From Naasia sp. SYSU D00948 (GTDB lineage Bacteria; Actinomycetota; Actinomycetes; Actinomycetales; Microbacteriaceae), in the NCBI RefSeq assembly GCF_017916515.1, contig NZ_JAFMTA010000001.1:1477127-1541126 (forward strand): DNA of 64,000 nucleotides. The letters run 5' to 3'. The notes beneath the pieces are model-generated. The model did no database searches. It was not told where the DNA came from and worked only from the letters and a program-made list of their open reading frames with translations. Of this stretch, positions 42,590 through 50,399 are shown one piece after another. Position numbers and translations under genes: made by a program. Positions within the stretch are counted from its first letter, which is position 1. Each line of letters starts with the position of its first letter.

Positions 42590-43836
42590 AGCCGACGCTC
42601 GCGGCGCCCGGCGTCGACCGCGCCCTCGCGCACCTCGACGAGCTCGCCCGCATCTCCTCGCTGCCCGACGCCCTCGAGCGCGTCTCGCTCTCGCCCGAGC
42701 ACAAGCTCGCCAACGCGCTGACCGCCGGATGGATGCGCGAGGCGGGCATGGAGACGTGGCAGGACCAGGCGGGCAACCAGTGCGGCCGCCTCGAGGGCCG
42801 CGAGCCCGACCTGCCCGCGCTCGTGCTCGGCAGCCACCTCGACACCGTCAAGGACGCGGGCCGGTACGACGGCATGCTCGGCGTGATGCTCGCGATCGAG
42901 GTCGTCGACCGCATCCGGCGGAGCGGGCGCAGCCTGCCCTTCGCGCTCGAGGTCGTCGGCTTCACCGACGAGGAGGGCACGCGGTTCGGGACCGCGCTGC
43001 TCGGCTCCCGGGCGTTCGCCGGCACCTGGGACGACGCGTGGCTCGGCCTGACCGACCGCAAGGGCACGACCCTGGCGGATGCGGCACGCGCCTTCGGTCT
43101 CGACCCCGCCGCCATCCGTGAGGCCGGCCGCCGGCCCGAGGAGCTCGTGGGCTACCTCGAGGCGCACATCGAGCAGGGCCCGTACCTCGAGGACGCCGGC
43201 CGGCCGCTCGCGGCCGTCTCCTCCATCGCCGGCGCCCGGCGCTTCGCGCTCACCGTGACCGGGCGAGCCGGCCACGCGGGCGGCACCCCCTACGACCGGC
43301 GGCGGGACGCCCTGGTCGGCGCCGCGGAGATCGTCGTCGAGATCGAGCGCGTCGCGAAGGAGACGGGCACCATCGGGACCGTCGGCCGCATCCGCGCCTT
43401 CCCCGGCGGTGTCAACGTCGTCCCGGGGACCGCGCGGTTCTCCCTCGACCTGCGCGCCGAGTTCGACGAGCAGCGGGACGGGGCGTGGGGCCGCATCGAC
43501 GCGTTCGCGCGCGAGGTGTGCGCCCGCCGCGGGCTGGGCTGGAGCGTGGAGGAGTTCTACCGCGCGGACGCCGTGCACTGCGACCCCGCGCTTCAGGCGG
43601 CGATCGAGGAGGGGATCCGCACCGTCGACCCGGATCCGCCCGTCCTGTGGAGCCGCGCCGGCCACGACGGGATGGCGGTCGCGGCCGTCACGGGCATCGC
43701 GATGCTCTTCCTCCGCTGCGGCAACGGCGGCATCAGCCACCACCCGGACGAGACCGTGACCACGGAGGACGTGCGAGCCGCGCTCGACGCGTTCGAGGCG
43801 GCCGTGCTCGCGGTCGCCGACCGGCACGGCGGATGA
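42586..43836 (+). CDS. allC: Allantoate amidohydrolase (M20 family)
   Basis: A 416-residue metal-dependent enzyme that converts allantoate to ureidoglycine, CO2 and ammonia. Metal ligands: His in LGSHLDTVKDAGRYDG, Glu pair in VGFTDEEGTRFG, His in EAHIEQGPYLE and His near the end in GGISHHPDET. N-carbamoyl-amino-acid hydrolases share this architecture; the context favours AllC. GTG start overlaps pucG and its stop overlaps the RpiR start, so the operon is tightly coupled. Confidence 0.9.
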   Translation: MKPTLAAPGVDRALAHLDELARISSLPDALERVSLSPEHKLANALTAGWMREAGMETWQDQAGNQCGRLEGREPDLPALVLGSHLDTVKDAGRYDGMLGVMLAIEVVDRIRRSGRSLPFALEVVGFTDEEGTRFGTALLGSRAFAGTWDDAWLGLTDRKGTTLADAARAFGLDPAAIREAGRRPEELVGYLEAHIEQGPYLEDAGRPLAAVSSIAGARRFALTVTGRAGHAGGTPYDRRRDALVGAAEIVVEIERVAKETGTIGTVGRIRAFPGGVNVVPGTARFSLDLRAEFDEQRDGAWGRIDAFAREVCARRGLGWSVEEFYRADAVHCDPALQAAIEEGIRTVDPDPPVLWSRAGHDGMAVAAVTGIAMLFLRCGNGGISHHPDETVTTEDVRAALDAFEAAVLAVADRHGG

Positions 43837-44669
43837 CGACCCTCTCCGACGCGGTCGCCTCCTCGTACGGCGACCTGTCGCCGCAGGAGCAGCGCGTCGC
43901 CGACCTCATCCGGGCCCGCCCCGACGAGATCGCCCTCTACTCGTCCGCCGAGCTCGCCCGGCTGTCGGGCGTCTCCAAGGCCACGGTGTCCCGCCTGTAC
44001 CGGAGGCTCGGCTTCAGCGGCTCGCGGGAGGTGCGGGACCTGCTCCGGGCCCAGCGCGGCGGGGGAGTGCCGGTCGACCTCGCCCCGGGGCGCGGCGTCG
44101 ACGACCGGCTGGCCGGGCAGTACCGTTCCGATGTGGAGAACCTCACCCGGTTCTACGAGTCGCTGGACGCGGGGGTCATCACCGACGTGGCCGCCCGTCT
44201 CGCCGTGGCGAAGCGGGTCCTCGTGGTCGGCCACCGCAGCGGCTTCCCGGTCGCCCTGCACCTCCGGCAGCAGCTGGCGCAGGTGCGCGACGGCGTCCGG
44301 CTCGCCCCGGAGCCGGGGCAGTCGGTGGGGGAGGAGCTCGAGGGGCTCGAGTCCGGGGACGTCGTCGTCCTCCTCGGGTTCCAGCGCCGCCCCGCGGGGT
44401 TCCTGCGCCTCCTCGACACCGTCGCCGCCTCGCCGGCGACCGGGGTGCTCGTCACCGACCCGTCGGGACGCCGGTACGACGGCGTCCTCTCCGCGACGAT
44501 CGAGGTCCCGACGCGCTCGCCGTCGGCGTTCGACAGCTACGCCGTGGCGGGAAGTCTCGTCAGCGTCCTCGCGGGAGCGGTGCTCGCGGCGGTCGGCGAG
44601 GGCGGAGCCGCTCGGGTGTCGGCGATCGATCGCCGGTACACCGAGCTCGGCGAGCTGGAGGTCCGGTGA
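43833..44669 (+). CDS. RpiR/MurR family transcriptional regulator
   Basis: A 278-residue regulator. The N-terminal HTH_6 domain contains LSPQEQRVADLIRARPDE and SSAELARLSGVSKATVSRLYRRLGFSG; the C-terminal SIS domain has RVLVVGHRSGFPVALHLRQQL and VLLGFQRRP. It normally binds a sugar phosphate, but in purine operons it may bind a pathway intermediate. It overlaps allC and the SufU-like gene by 4 bp each. Candidate sites are the GAAAC repeats at 41301-41343. Confidence 0.92.
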   Translation: MTTLSDAVASSYGDLSPQEQRVADLIRARPDEIALYSSAELARLSGVSKATVSRLYRRLGFSGSREVRDLLRAQRGGGVPVDLAPGRGVDDRLAGQYRSDVENLTRFYESLDAGVITDVAARLAVAKRVLVVGHRSGFPVALHLRQQLAQVRDGVRLAPEPGQSVGEELEGLESGDVVVLLGFQRRPAGFLRLLDTVAASPATGVLVTDPSGRRYDGVLSATIEVPTRSPSAFDSYAVAGSLVSVLAGAVLAAVGEGGAARVSAIDRRYTELGELEVR

Positions 44670-45100
44670 CCCCTGACCTGCGCCGCGAGGTGCTCGCCGA
44701 TCACGCCCGCCGGCGTGCGGGGTTCCAGGGATCGCCGCACGACGGCGCATGGCAGGAGGCGCGGATGCGCTCGGACACATGCGGCGACGACGTCACGATG
44801 CGGATCTCGGTGGACGGGGGCCGGATCGCCCAGCTCGAGTGGCACGGCATCGGGTGCGAGGTGTCGCAGGCGAGCGCGTCGATGCTCGCCGAGCTGGTGC
44901 CCGGCCGTCCGGTCGCCGAGGTCCCCGCGCTCGTCGGCCGGGTGCAGGCCCTCGTGCAGGCGCCCGAGGGCACCGAGGATCCGGGGCTCGGCGACGCCGA
45001 GGCGCTCGCCGGCGTCGGCCGCTACCCTCTGCGCGCGAGGTGCGCGCTCCTCGCCTGGCGGGCGCTCGAGGCGGCGGCGCTGGGCGCGCCCGCCGCCTGA
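44666..45100 (+). CDS. SufU/IscU-like iron-sulfur scaffold protein in the purine operon
   Basis: A 144-residue SufU-like protein. The three ligand cysteines are kept: DTCGDDVTM (about 39), HGIGCEVSQASASML (about 66) and RARCALLAW (about 126), with the Asp next to the first Cys. It begins like NifU-family proteins but lacks a clear housekeeping suf context. The GTG start overlaps the RpiR stop. Because the cluster's xanthine dehydrogenase needs two 2Fe-2S clusters, a dedicated scaffold or cysteine-sulfur acceptor is a reasonable guess. Confidence 0.8.
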   Translation: MTPDLRREVLADHARRRAGFQGSPHDGAWQEARMRSDTCGDDVTMRISVDGGRIAQLEWHGIGCEVSQASASMLAELVPGRPVAEVPALVGRVQALVQAPEGTEDPGLGDAEALAGVGRYPLRARCALLAWRALEAAALGAPAA

Positions 45101-45114
45101 GCGCGGACTCCCGA

Positions 45115-45678
45115 TCAGCGTCGGTCGACGTCCTCGCCCGACCACAGGTCACCGCACTCGATCTCCTCGACGCCCGCGGCCACGAGGTACTGCCGTGCGC
45201 CGTGGTCGCCCGACAGCGCCTCGCGGAGTGGTCGCCAGTGGTCCCGCCCGATGACGACCGGGTGACCGGGGCGGCCGGAGTAGACGGCCTGCCGGAGCAT
45301 CCCCGGGTCGCCGACGCCCCCGGTCATGCGGCGCACGGCGGAGGCCGGCAGCCCGGGCAGGTCCACCAGGGTGACGACCACGGCGACGGCCGGCAGCGCC
45401 TCGACGGCCTCGAGTCCGGCAGCGAGGGACGCGGCGATGCCCTCCCGCCACCGCTCGGCGACGATGGTCCGGACGCTGTCCGGCACGAGAGCGGCGGCCG
45501 CCTCCGCGGAGGCGCCGAGCACGGCGATCACCGGATCCGCGCCGCCGTCCGCGAGTGCGCGCGCGGCGTGCTGCAGCCACGGCTCGCCGTCCTCGCTGCG
45601 CGCCAGGGCCTTCGGAGCGCCGAAGCGGAGGCCGCCCCCGGCCGCGAGGATGAGCCCGGGGAGGGTCGCGGAGGCCAC
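45115..45678 (-). CDS. Molybdenum cofactor cytidylyltransferase-like (MocA family)
   Basis: A 187-residue nucleotidyltransferase. The NTP-binding start LPGLILAAGGGLRFGAPKAL and VTLVDLPGLPASAVRRM (metal Asp) are the MocA/MobA-like marks, with GRPGHPVVIGRDH later. It would convert the molybdopterin cofactor to its cytosine dinucleotide form for the hydroxylase. GTG at 45678 is chosen because the family begins just here; GTG 45696 is the alternative. Divergent from the OHCU decarboxylase with only 41 bp between starts. Confidence 0.82.
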   Translation of the reverse strand: MASATLPGLILAAGGGLRFGAPKALARSEDGEPWLQHAARALADGGADPVIAVLGASAEAAAALVPDSVRTIVAERWREGIAASLAAGLEAVEALPAVAVVVTLVDLPGLPASAVRRMTGGVGDPGMLRQAVYSGRPGHPVVIGRDHWRPLREALSGDHGARQYLVAAGVEEIECGDLWSGEDVDRR

Positions 45679-45681
45679 GGA

Positions 45682-45687
45682 TACAGT
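45682..45687 (+). promoter_or_regulatory. Divergent promoter between mocA-like and OHCU decarboxylase genes
   Basis: TACAGT fits a rightward -10 box, 33 bp before the decarboxylase GTG. On the opposite strand TTAACT (45685-45690) ends six bases before the mocA-like GTG and could serve a leaderless leftward transcript. The two boxes overlap, so both directions may compete. Confidence 0.4.
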
Positions 45688-45719
45688 TAACGGCACGCGA
45701 CGGACGGAACGGAGGCCGG

Positions 45720-46211
45720 GTGCTGGAGGTTCCCGACACGGAGCTGCGCGAGCGGCTCGCGGCGGCGCTCGGCGTGGCGCGCTGGGTGGACGAGGTCGCC
45801 GCGAGGGCGCCGTACCGCGACGTCGAGGAGCTGGTGGACATCGGCCGGGCCGCCGCGACGCCGCTGTCGGACGCCGAGCTCGACGAGGCCGTCGCGCATC
45901 ATCCGCGCATCGGCGAGCGGCCGCAGGGCGAGGGGTCCGCTCAGCGGCTGTCGTCGGGCGAGCAGGCCGGGCTCGGCGCCGCCGAGGAGGGCCTCGATGC
46001 CGCGATCGCGCGCGGGAACCGGGTGTACGAGGACCGGTTCGGCCGGGTGTTCCTCATCCGGGTCGCCGGGCGGACCCGCGAGGAGGTGGCGGACGAGCTG
46101 CAGCGCCGGCTCACCAACTCGCCGGATCAGGAGGCCGAGGAGGCGAAGGAGCAGCTGCGCCAGATCATGGAGCTGCGGCTCCGGAACCTGTTTCCCGAGG
46201 GGACGGCATGA
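45720..46211 (+). CDS. uraD: 2-oxo-4-hydroxy-4-carboxy-5-ureidoimidazoline (OHCU) decarboxylase
   Basis: A 163-residue enzyme making (S)-allantoin from OHCU. The catalytic His is in AVAHHPRIGERP; the signature FGRVFLIRVAGRTREEV and RLTNSPDQEAEEAKEQLRQI are typical. GTG at 45720 follows GGAGG. It overlaps the HIU hydrolase gene by 4 bp, and both enzymes act one after the other on the uricase product. Confidence 0.93.
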   Translation: MLEVPDTELRERLAAALGVARWVDEVAARAPYRDVEELVDIGRAAATPLSDAELDEAVAHHPRIGERPQGEGSAQRLSSGEQAGLGAAEEGLDAAIARGNRVYEDRFGRVFLIRVAGRTREEVADELQRRLTNSPDQEAEEAKEQLRQIMELRLRNLFPEGTA

Positions 46212-46540
46212 GCCACATCACGACGCACGTCCTCGACGCCGCCCTTGGCCGACCCGCCTCGGGCGTGGCGGTCGCCCTGCAGGCGCGCACGCCGGAGGGC
46301 TGGGCCGCCGTCGGCAAGGGTGAGACGAACGCCGACGGCCGCGTGCCGGACCTGGGCCCGGACCTGGTGGAGCCGGGCGTGTACCGGCTCCTCTTCGCGA
46401 CGGGGGACTGGTTCGAGGCGAGCGGCCGCGACACCTTCTACCCGGAGATCCAGGTGACCTTCACGGTGACCGGTCCGGACCACTACCACGTCCCGATCCT
46501 GCTCAGCCCGTACGGCTACTCCACCTACCGCGGGTCCTGA
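46208..46540 (+). CDS. pucM: 5-hydroxyisourate hydrolase (transthyretin-like)
   Basis: A 110-residue protein. HVLDAALGRPASGVAVAL at the N-terminus and the invariant C-terminal YRGS define the HIUase group, with the catalytic His in THVLD, Arg and His in DHYHVPILLSP. It opens 5-hydroxyisourate to OHCU. It is coupled to uraD by an ATGA overlap. It is convergent with the guanine deaminase gene, with a palindromic element in the gap. Confidence 0.95.
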   Translation: MSHITTHVLDAALGRPASGVAVALQARTPEGWAAVGKGETNADGRVPDLGPDLVEPGVYRLLFATGDWFEASGRDTFYPEIQVTFTVTGPDHYHVPILLSPYGYSTYRGS

Positions 46541-46560
46541 ACGCCGGCGGACTGCTCGCC

Positions 46561-46635
46561 CTCAACAGGCGGTCCTGCCTCGGACAGGGGGACACGCCGC
46601 CTCCGCTGCTGTTGACGGCGAAACCGCCTGTTGAG
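46561..46635. repeat. REP-like palindromic intergenic element, copy 2
   Basis: CTCAACAGGCGGT (46561-46573) and ACCGCCTGTTGAG (46623-46635) are perfect 13-bp inverted arms; an inner CTGTTGAC (46609-46616) repeats the half site. It has the size and layout of the element at 2071-2147, also between convergent genes. The stem could act as a bidirectional terminator for pucM and the guanine deaminase. Confidence 0.7.
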
Positions 46636-46685
46636 CGCGAGGGCGACGAGCGCGAGGGCGAGGGCGACGAGCGCGACGGCGACCG

Positions 46686-47159
46686 TCAGTAGTCGGTGCG
46701 GCTCTCGAGGGCGAGCCAGGCGTCGAAGGGCGCCGGAGCTACGTCGATGCGGTGACCGTCGATCTGCAGGTGCCACTCCGAGCGGTCCCTGCGGAACAGC
46801 TCGTGGAACGCGCTGTCGTCGAAGCCGCCGCGGGCCGCGTCCTCGCGGTCCGCCGCGTAGACGACCCGGTCGACGCGCGCCCACAGCGCCGCGGACAGGC
46901 ACAGCGGGCACGGCTCGCACGAGGTGTAGAGCGTGGCGCCCGCCAGCGAGAAGTCGCCGACGGCCCGGCAGGCCGCCCGGATCGCCTCGACCTCGGCGTG
47001 CGCCGTCGGGTCGAGGCTCGCCGTCACGCGGTTCGCGCCCTCGGCGAGGAGCACGCCGTCCCGGACGACCAGCGCGCCGAACGGACCGCCCCCGCCCGCG
47101 ACGTTGGCCAGAGCGAGCTCGACCGTCCGCTCCAGCCAGCCGCGGTCCTCGGCGCTCAC
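46686..47159 (-). CDS. guaD: Guanine deaminase-like nucleoside deaminase
   Basis: A 157-residue CDA-fold enzyme. The zinc ligands are in TAHAEVEAI (His, with the catalytic Glu) and TSCEPCPLC (two Cys). GPFGALVVRDG and VYAADREDAARGGFDD match the guanine deaminase group, which makes xanthine from guanine. GTG at 47159 overlaps the uricase stop by 4 bp. It ends the leftward allB-GNAT-uricase-guaD unit. Confidence 0.9.
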   Translation of the reverse strand: MSAEDRGWLERTVELALANVAGGGGPFGALVVRDGVLLAEGANRVTASLDPTAHAEVEAIRAACRAVGDFSLAGATLYTSCEPCPLCLSAALWARVDRVVYAADREDAARGGFDDSAFHELFRRDRSEWHLQIDGHRIDVAPAPFDAWLALESRTDY

Positions 47160-48058
47160 GCGAGCCCCGCCGAGGATCGCCACGCGTCGCCGGCCTCCGG
47201 ACCGCCCTCGCGCACCACGGTCGCCTCGATGAGGCCGTAGGGGCGGTCGGCCGCGTGGAACACCTCGCCCGAGTTCTCCACGCCGAAGGGCGTGAAGTCG
47301 ACGACGAAGTGGTGCTTGTTCGGGGCCGCGAGCCGGATCTCGGCGATCCGCGGGTGGGCTTCGAGCGCCGCGCGACCCATGTGCCACAGCGTCTGCTGCA
47401 GGGCGAGCGAGTGCACCGTGGCGAACTGCTCGAGCATCGCCTGCCTGACGCCCGCGTACATCGCGTTCCAGTCGGTCCCTTCGACGTCGTCGCCGCTGAC
47501 CCGCCACTTGGCGACCAGGGATGTGGCCATCACCCGGTCATCGGTCGGGGCGAGCGTCGTGTACTCGTCCGTGAGGAAGTCCTTAAAGGCGGAGCCGGTG
47601 GACTTGAGGAGGACGAGGTCCTTGACCCCCTGCACGACGTGGGCGGCGCCCGCCTCCACCGTGATCGCCGCAGTGCGGACCTCCTGGCCGCTGCGGACCC
47701 AGCTGTGGTCGTGCTCCACGCCGCCGACCGTCACCCGCGTCCAGTCGAAGCGCTCGATCTCGATCCGAGCGGACTCCACCGGCTCGACGTCGTCAGTGAA
47801 GTGACGCGCGAGGGAGAGGCCCCACTCCTCGACGGGATCCACCGGGTGCGTCTTGGCCCAGACGAAGGCGGTGTTCTTCTGGGTGTCGGTGGGGAGCACC
47901 GACGACTGGTCGCCCTCCAGGTACGCGGCGGAGAAGTCCCCGCGCAGCGCAGTCGTCACGTTGAGGTCGACGATCTCGTGGCGGGGGGTGTCGCGGACGA
48001 TGCGCACGACGCGCGTCTCCGCCTTCCCGTATTGGTTCGATCCGAGCACGATGGCCAT
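47156..48058 (-). CDS. Urate oxidase (uricase)
   Basis: A 300-residue cofactor-free enzyme oxidising urate to 5-hydroxyisourate. The N-terminal SNQYGKAETRVVRI, the active-site Thr in LPTDTQKNTAFVWAK (with the Lys upstream), and the late segment LAAPNKHHFVVDF with the catalytic His are family hallmarks. No peroxisomal or secretion signal is present. ATG at 48058. A nitrogen-type box lies 24 bp upstream, overlapping the stop of the acetyltransferase gene. Confidence 0.96.
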   Translation of the reverse strand: MAIVLGSNQYGKAETRVVRIVRDTPRHEIVDLNVTTALRGDFSAAYLEGDQSSVLPTDTQKNTAFVWAKTHPVDPVEEWGLSLARHFTDDVEPVESARIEIERFDWTRVTVGGVEHDHSWVRSGQEVRTAAITVEAGAAHVVQGVKDLVLLKSTGSAFKDFLTDEYTTLAPTDDRVMATSLVAKWRVSGDDVEGTDWNAMYAGVRQAMLEQFATVHSLALQQTLWHMGRAALEAHPRIAEIRLAAPNKHHFVVDFTPFGVENSGEVFHAADRPYGLIEATVVREGGPEAGDAWRSSAGLA

Positions 48059-48081
48059 GGACGCGAGCCTGGCAGAGGCGT

Positions 48082-48097
48082 GTGTCGGCGGTGTTAC
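48082..48097 (-). promoter_or_regulatory. GlnR-like box, uricase promoter
   Basis: On the minus strand GTAAC-ACCGCC-GACAC matches gTnAC-N6-GaAAC at nine of ten positions. It starts on the stop codon of the upstream acetyltransferase gene and lies 24 bp before uricase. The 18 bases GTAACACCGCCGACACAC are identical to those before the xdh FAD-subunit gene (52971). Confidence 0.65.
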
Positions 48098-48648
48098 CGC
48101 GACCGCCACTCCCGTTCCAGCAGCGCGTAGACGAGGGTGCTCGACCACTCGCCCTTGAACCAGTCGTCCTCCACGAAGTGGCCTTCGAGCCGCATCCCGA
48201 GCCGCTCGAGCACCCGGGCGGAGGGCGCGTTGCGGGCGTCGAGCCGGCCGATCACGCGGTGCATCCCGAGGTCGTCGAAGGCCAGGGCGAGCAGAGGGCG
48301 GCACGCCTCCGTCGCGAACCCGCGACCGGCGACGTCCGGCGAGAAGATGTAGCCGATCTCGGCGGTTCCCTCGGGCTCGGCAGGGCGCATGAGGACGACG
48401 TCGCCGACGAGGACCCCGTCGTGCTCGACGCCGAGCGTGATGTTGGCGCCCGGCTGCTCCGGCAGCGAGGTGACCGCCCACATCCCGCCCATGCGCCGGT
48501 CGATCTCGGCGAGGTCCATCGGCTCGAACGGCACGTACCGGCACACCTCGGGGATCGACCGGTAGGCGAGCAGCGCCTCGCGGTCGTCCGACGTGAGCGG
48601 GCGCAGCAGCAACCGCTCGGTGCGGATCGGGTAGTCGGGGACGATCAT
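48094..48648 (-). CDS. GNAT family N-acetyltransferase (RimJ/RimL type)
   Basis: A 184-residue acetyltransferase. Starting PDYPIRTERLLLRPLTSDD, it has EIGYIFSPDVAGRGFATEA (acetyl-CoA loop) and LDARNAPSARVLERLGM, the RimL-like signature. It overlaps the allantoinase stop by 4 bp (48645-48648) and precedes uricase by 35 bp, so it lies inside the purine operon although no acetylation step is known in that pathway. The substrate could be an enzyme of the pathway or an unrelated amine. Confidence 0.88.
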   Translation of the reverse strand: MIVPDYPIRTERLLLRPLTSDDREALLAYRSIPEVCRYVPFEPMDLAEIDRRMGGMWAVTSLPEQPGANITLGVEHDGVLVGDVVLMRPAEPEGTAEIGYIFSPDVAGRGFATEACRPLLALAFDDLGMHRVIGRLDARNAPSARVLERLGMRLEGHFVEDDWFKGEWSSTLVYALLEREWRSR

Positions 48649-49985
48649 CTCGGCCGCTTCAGGAGCCGGCCCGCAGCCGGACCTTCCGGGTTCACGGGGC
48701 GCCCGCGCAGGAGGGTCGCGCGGACGCGACCGGAGAGATCCGCCCCGTCGTAGGCGCTCACCGGGTTGCGATGGAGCAGCCCGCGGGCGTCGACGTGGAG
48801 CGGCTCGTCGGGGGCGAAGACCACGAGGTCGGCCTGCGCTCCCGCGGCGATCCGCCCGCGGTCGGGAAGGCCGGCGAATCGGGCCGTGTTCTCGGCCATC
48901 CACCGCACGACCCGCTCGAGCGGGATGCCGCGCCGGCGCGCCGCGGTCCACACGGCCGGCAGGCCCAGCTGCAGCCCTGCGATGCCGCCCCAGGCCACCG
49001 AGAAGTCCCCGTCGCCCGCGAACTTGCGCTCCGGAGTGCTGGGGGAGTGGTCCGAGACGATGAAGTCGAGGGTGCCGTCGAGCAGTCCTCGCCACAGCGC
49101 GTCCTGGTTCGCGGCGTCCCGGATGGGCGGGCAGCACTTGTACTGGGTCGCTCCGTCCGGGATGTGCTCCTCGTCGAGCGCGAGGTAGTGCGGGCATGTC
49201 TCCGCGGTCACCGGCAGTCCCTCGGCCTTGGCCGCGGCGAGCACGGGAAGCGCGTCCGCGGCGGACAGGTGCAGGATGTGCGCCCGCGCGCCGGTCCTGC
49301 GCACGCCGTCGATCACCGCCTCGATCGCGCTGATCTCGGCCTCGGGCGGGCGGGAGTCGACGAAGCGGGGATAGCTGCGGCCGCCCTCGTTGCCGCTGCG
49401 CTCGAGCACGGCCGGATCCTCCGCGTGCACGATGAGGAGGCCGCCGAAGCCCGCGATCTCCTCGAGCGCCCGGAGCAGCTGCTCCCGCGACAGCTCCGGG
49501 AACTCGTCGACGCCGCTCGGGGAGAGGAACGCCTTGAAGCCGAAGACTCCCGCGTCGTGCAGCTGCCGGAGCGAGCCGAGCGAGTCCGGCACGGCCCCGC
49601 CCCAGAACCCGACGTCGACCACCGAAGCGGCCCGCGCCGCATCCCGCTTCAGCTCGAGCGCCGGCACGTCCACAGTGGGCGGGATCGAATTGAGCGGCAT
49701 GTCGATCAGGGTCGTGACCCCTCCGGCCGCGGCGGCCCTCGTGGCCGTCGCGAACCCCTCCCACTCGGTGCGGCCGGGCTCGTTGATGTGCACGTGCGTG
49801 TCGACCAGCCCGGGGAGCAGCACCTCGTCGTCCGCGAGGTCGGTCACCTCGCCGGCGCTCAGCTCCGCGTCGACCTGCGCGACGGCCGCGATGCGCCCCT
49901 CGCGGATCCCGACGGCGGCCGGGCGGAAGGACCCGTCCACGAGGACCCGGCGCCCGCGCACCACCCGGTCGAGCCGTTCCGCCAT
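48645..49985 (-). CDS. allB: Allantoinase
   Basis: A 446-residue metal-dependent cyclic amidohydrolase that opens allantoin to allantoate. Metal ligands: DTHVHINEPGRTEWEGF, the carbamylated Lys in GFKAFLSPSG, HAEDPAV, HILHLSAADAL and the Asp in VSDHSPSTPE. The GxVDTHVH and DHSPST contexts favour allantoinase over dihydroorotase or hydantoinase. ATG at 49985 follows GGGGACG; a longer TTG start at 50024 is unlikely. It heads the leftward unit. Confidence 0.94.
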   Translation of the reverse strand: MAERLDRVVRGRRVLVDGSFRPAAVGIREGRIAAVAQVDAELSAGEVTDLADDEVLLPGLVDTHVHINEPGRTEWEGFATATRAAAAGGVTTLIDMPLNSIPPTVDVPALELKRDAARAASVVDVGFWGGAVPDSLGSLRQLHDAGVFGFKAFLSPSGVDEFPELSREQLLRALEEIAGFGGLLIVHAEDPAVLERSGNEGGRSYPRFVDSRPPEAEISAIEAVIDGVRRTGARAHILHLSAADALPVLAAAKAEGLPVTAETCPHYLALDEEHIPDGATQYKCCPPIRDAANQDALWRGLLDGTLDFIVSDHSPSTPERKFAGDGDFSVAWGGIAGLQLGLPAVWTAARRRGIPLERVVRWMAENTARFAGLPDRGRIAAGAQADLVVFAPDEPLHVDARGLLHRNPVSAYDGADLSGRVRATLLRGRPVNPEGPAAGRLLKRPR

Positions 49986-50034
49986 GTCGTCCCCGTTCCG
50001 TCGAGCGCCGCTCGCCGCATTCAACCAGGAGCGT

Positions 50035-50050
50035 GCGACAGCGGTGTTAC
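50035..50050 (-). promoter_or_regulatory. Weak GlnR-like box, allantoinase promoter
   Basis: On the minus strand GTAAC-ACCGCT-GTCGC matches gTnAC-N6-GaAAC at seven of ten positions; the first 10 bases are the same as in the uricase and xdh boxes. It overlaps the stop codon of the upstream membrane protein gene and lies 50 bp before allB. Confidence 0.45.
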
Positions 50051-50358
50051 AGGGAAGCAGGCCAGGCGACGCTGATGAGCGACAGGAGCGCTGCCAGTCC
50101 GCCCGCCCACGCCGCCCCGCGCACTCCGGCTCGCGGGGACCCGCGGCGCCGGCGGAGGTCGAGCACTGCGAGGACGACCGCGCAGGTCCCGAGCGGGATC
50201 GCCGCGACCTCGCCGACGAGCCATGGCGACACGGGCAGGCCCACGAGGGCGTCCATCGGGATCAGCCCGCCGAGGATCCAGGAGTACGAGAACAGCCAGA
50301 GCGCCACGGCGGCGACCGCCAGGACGATCGAGGCAGTGCCGAGCGGCGTCCGTCGCAT
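50047..50358 (-). CDS. Small membrane protein of unknown function
   Basis: A 103-residue protein with three predicted helices (about 7-27, 44-65, 82-100) and a basic loop (LRRRRGSPRAG). The N-terminus MRRTPLGTASIVLAVAAVALW resembles DUF4190-like small membrane proteins. ATG at 50358. It lies between the glycosyltransferase and allB on the same strand; nothing links it to purine use. Confidence 0.7.
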   Translation of the reverse strand: MRRTPLGTASIVLAVAAVALWLFSYSWILGGLIPMDALVGLPVSPWLVGEVAAIPLGTCAVVLAVLDLRRRRGSPRAGVRGAAWAGGLAALLSLISVAWPASL

Positions 50359-50399
50359 GGACGCATTCTGCAGGGCGACCGGGGGCCGGCGCGGGAGGG

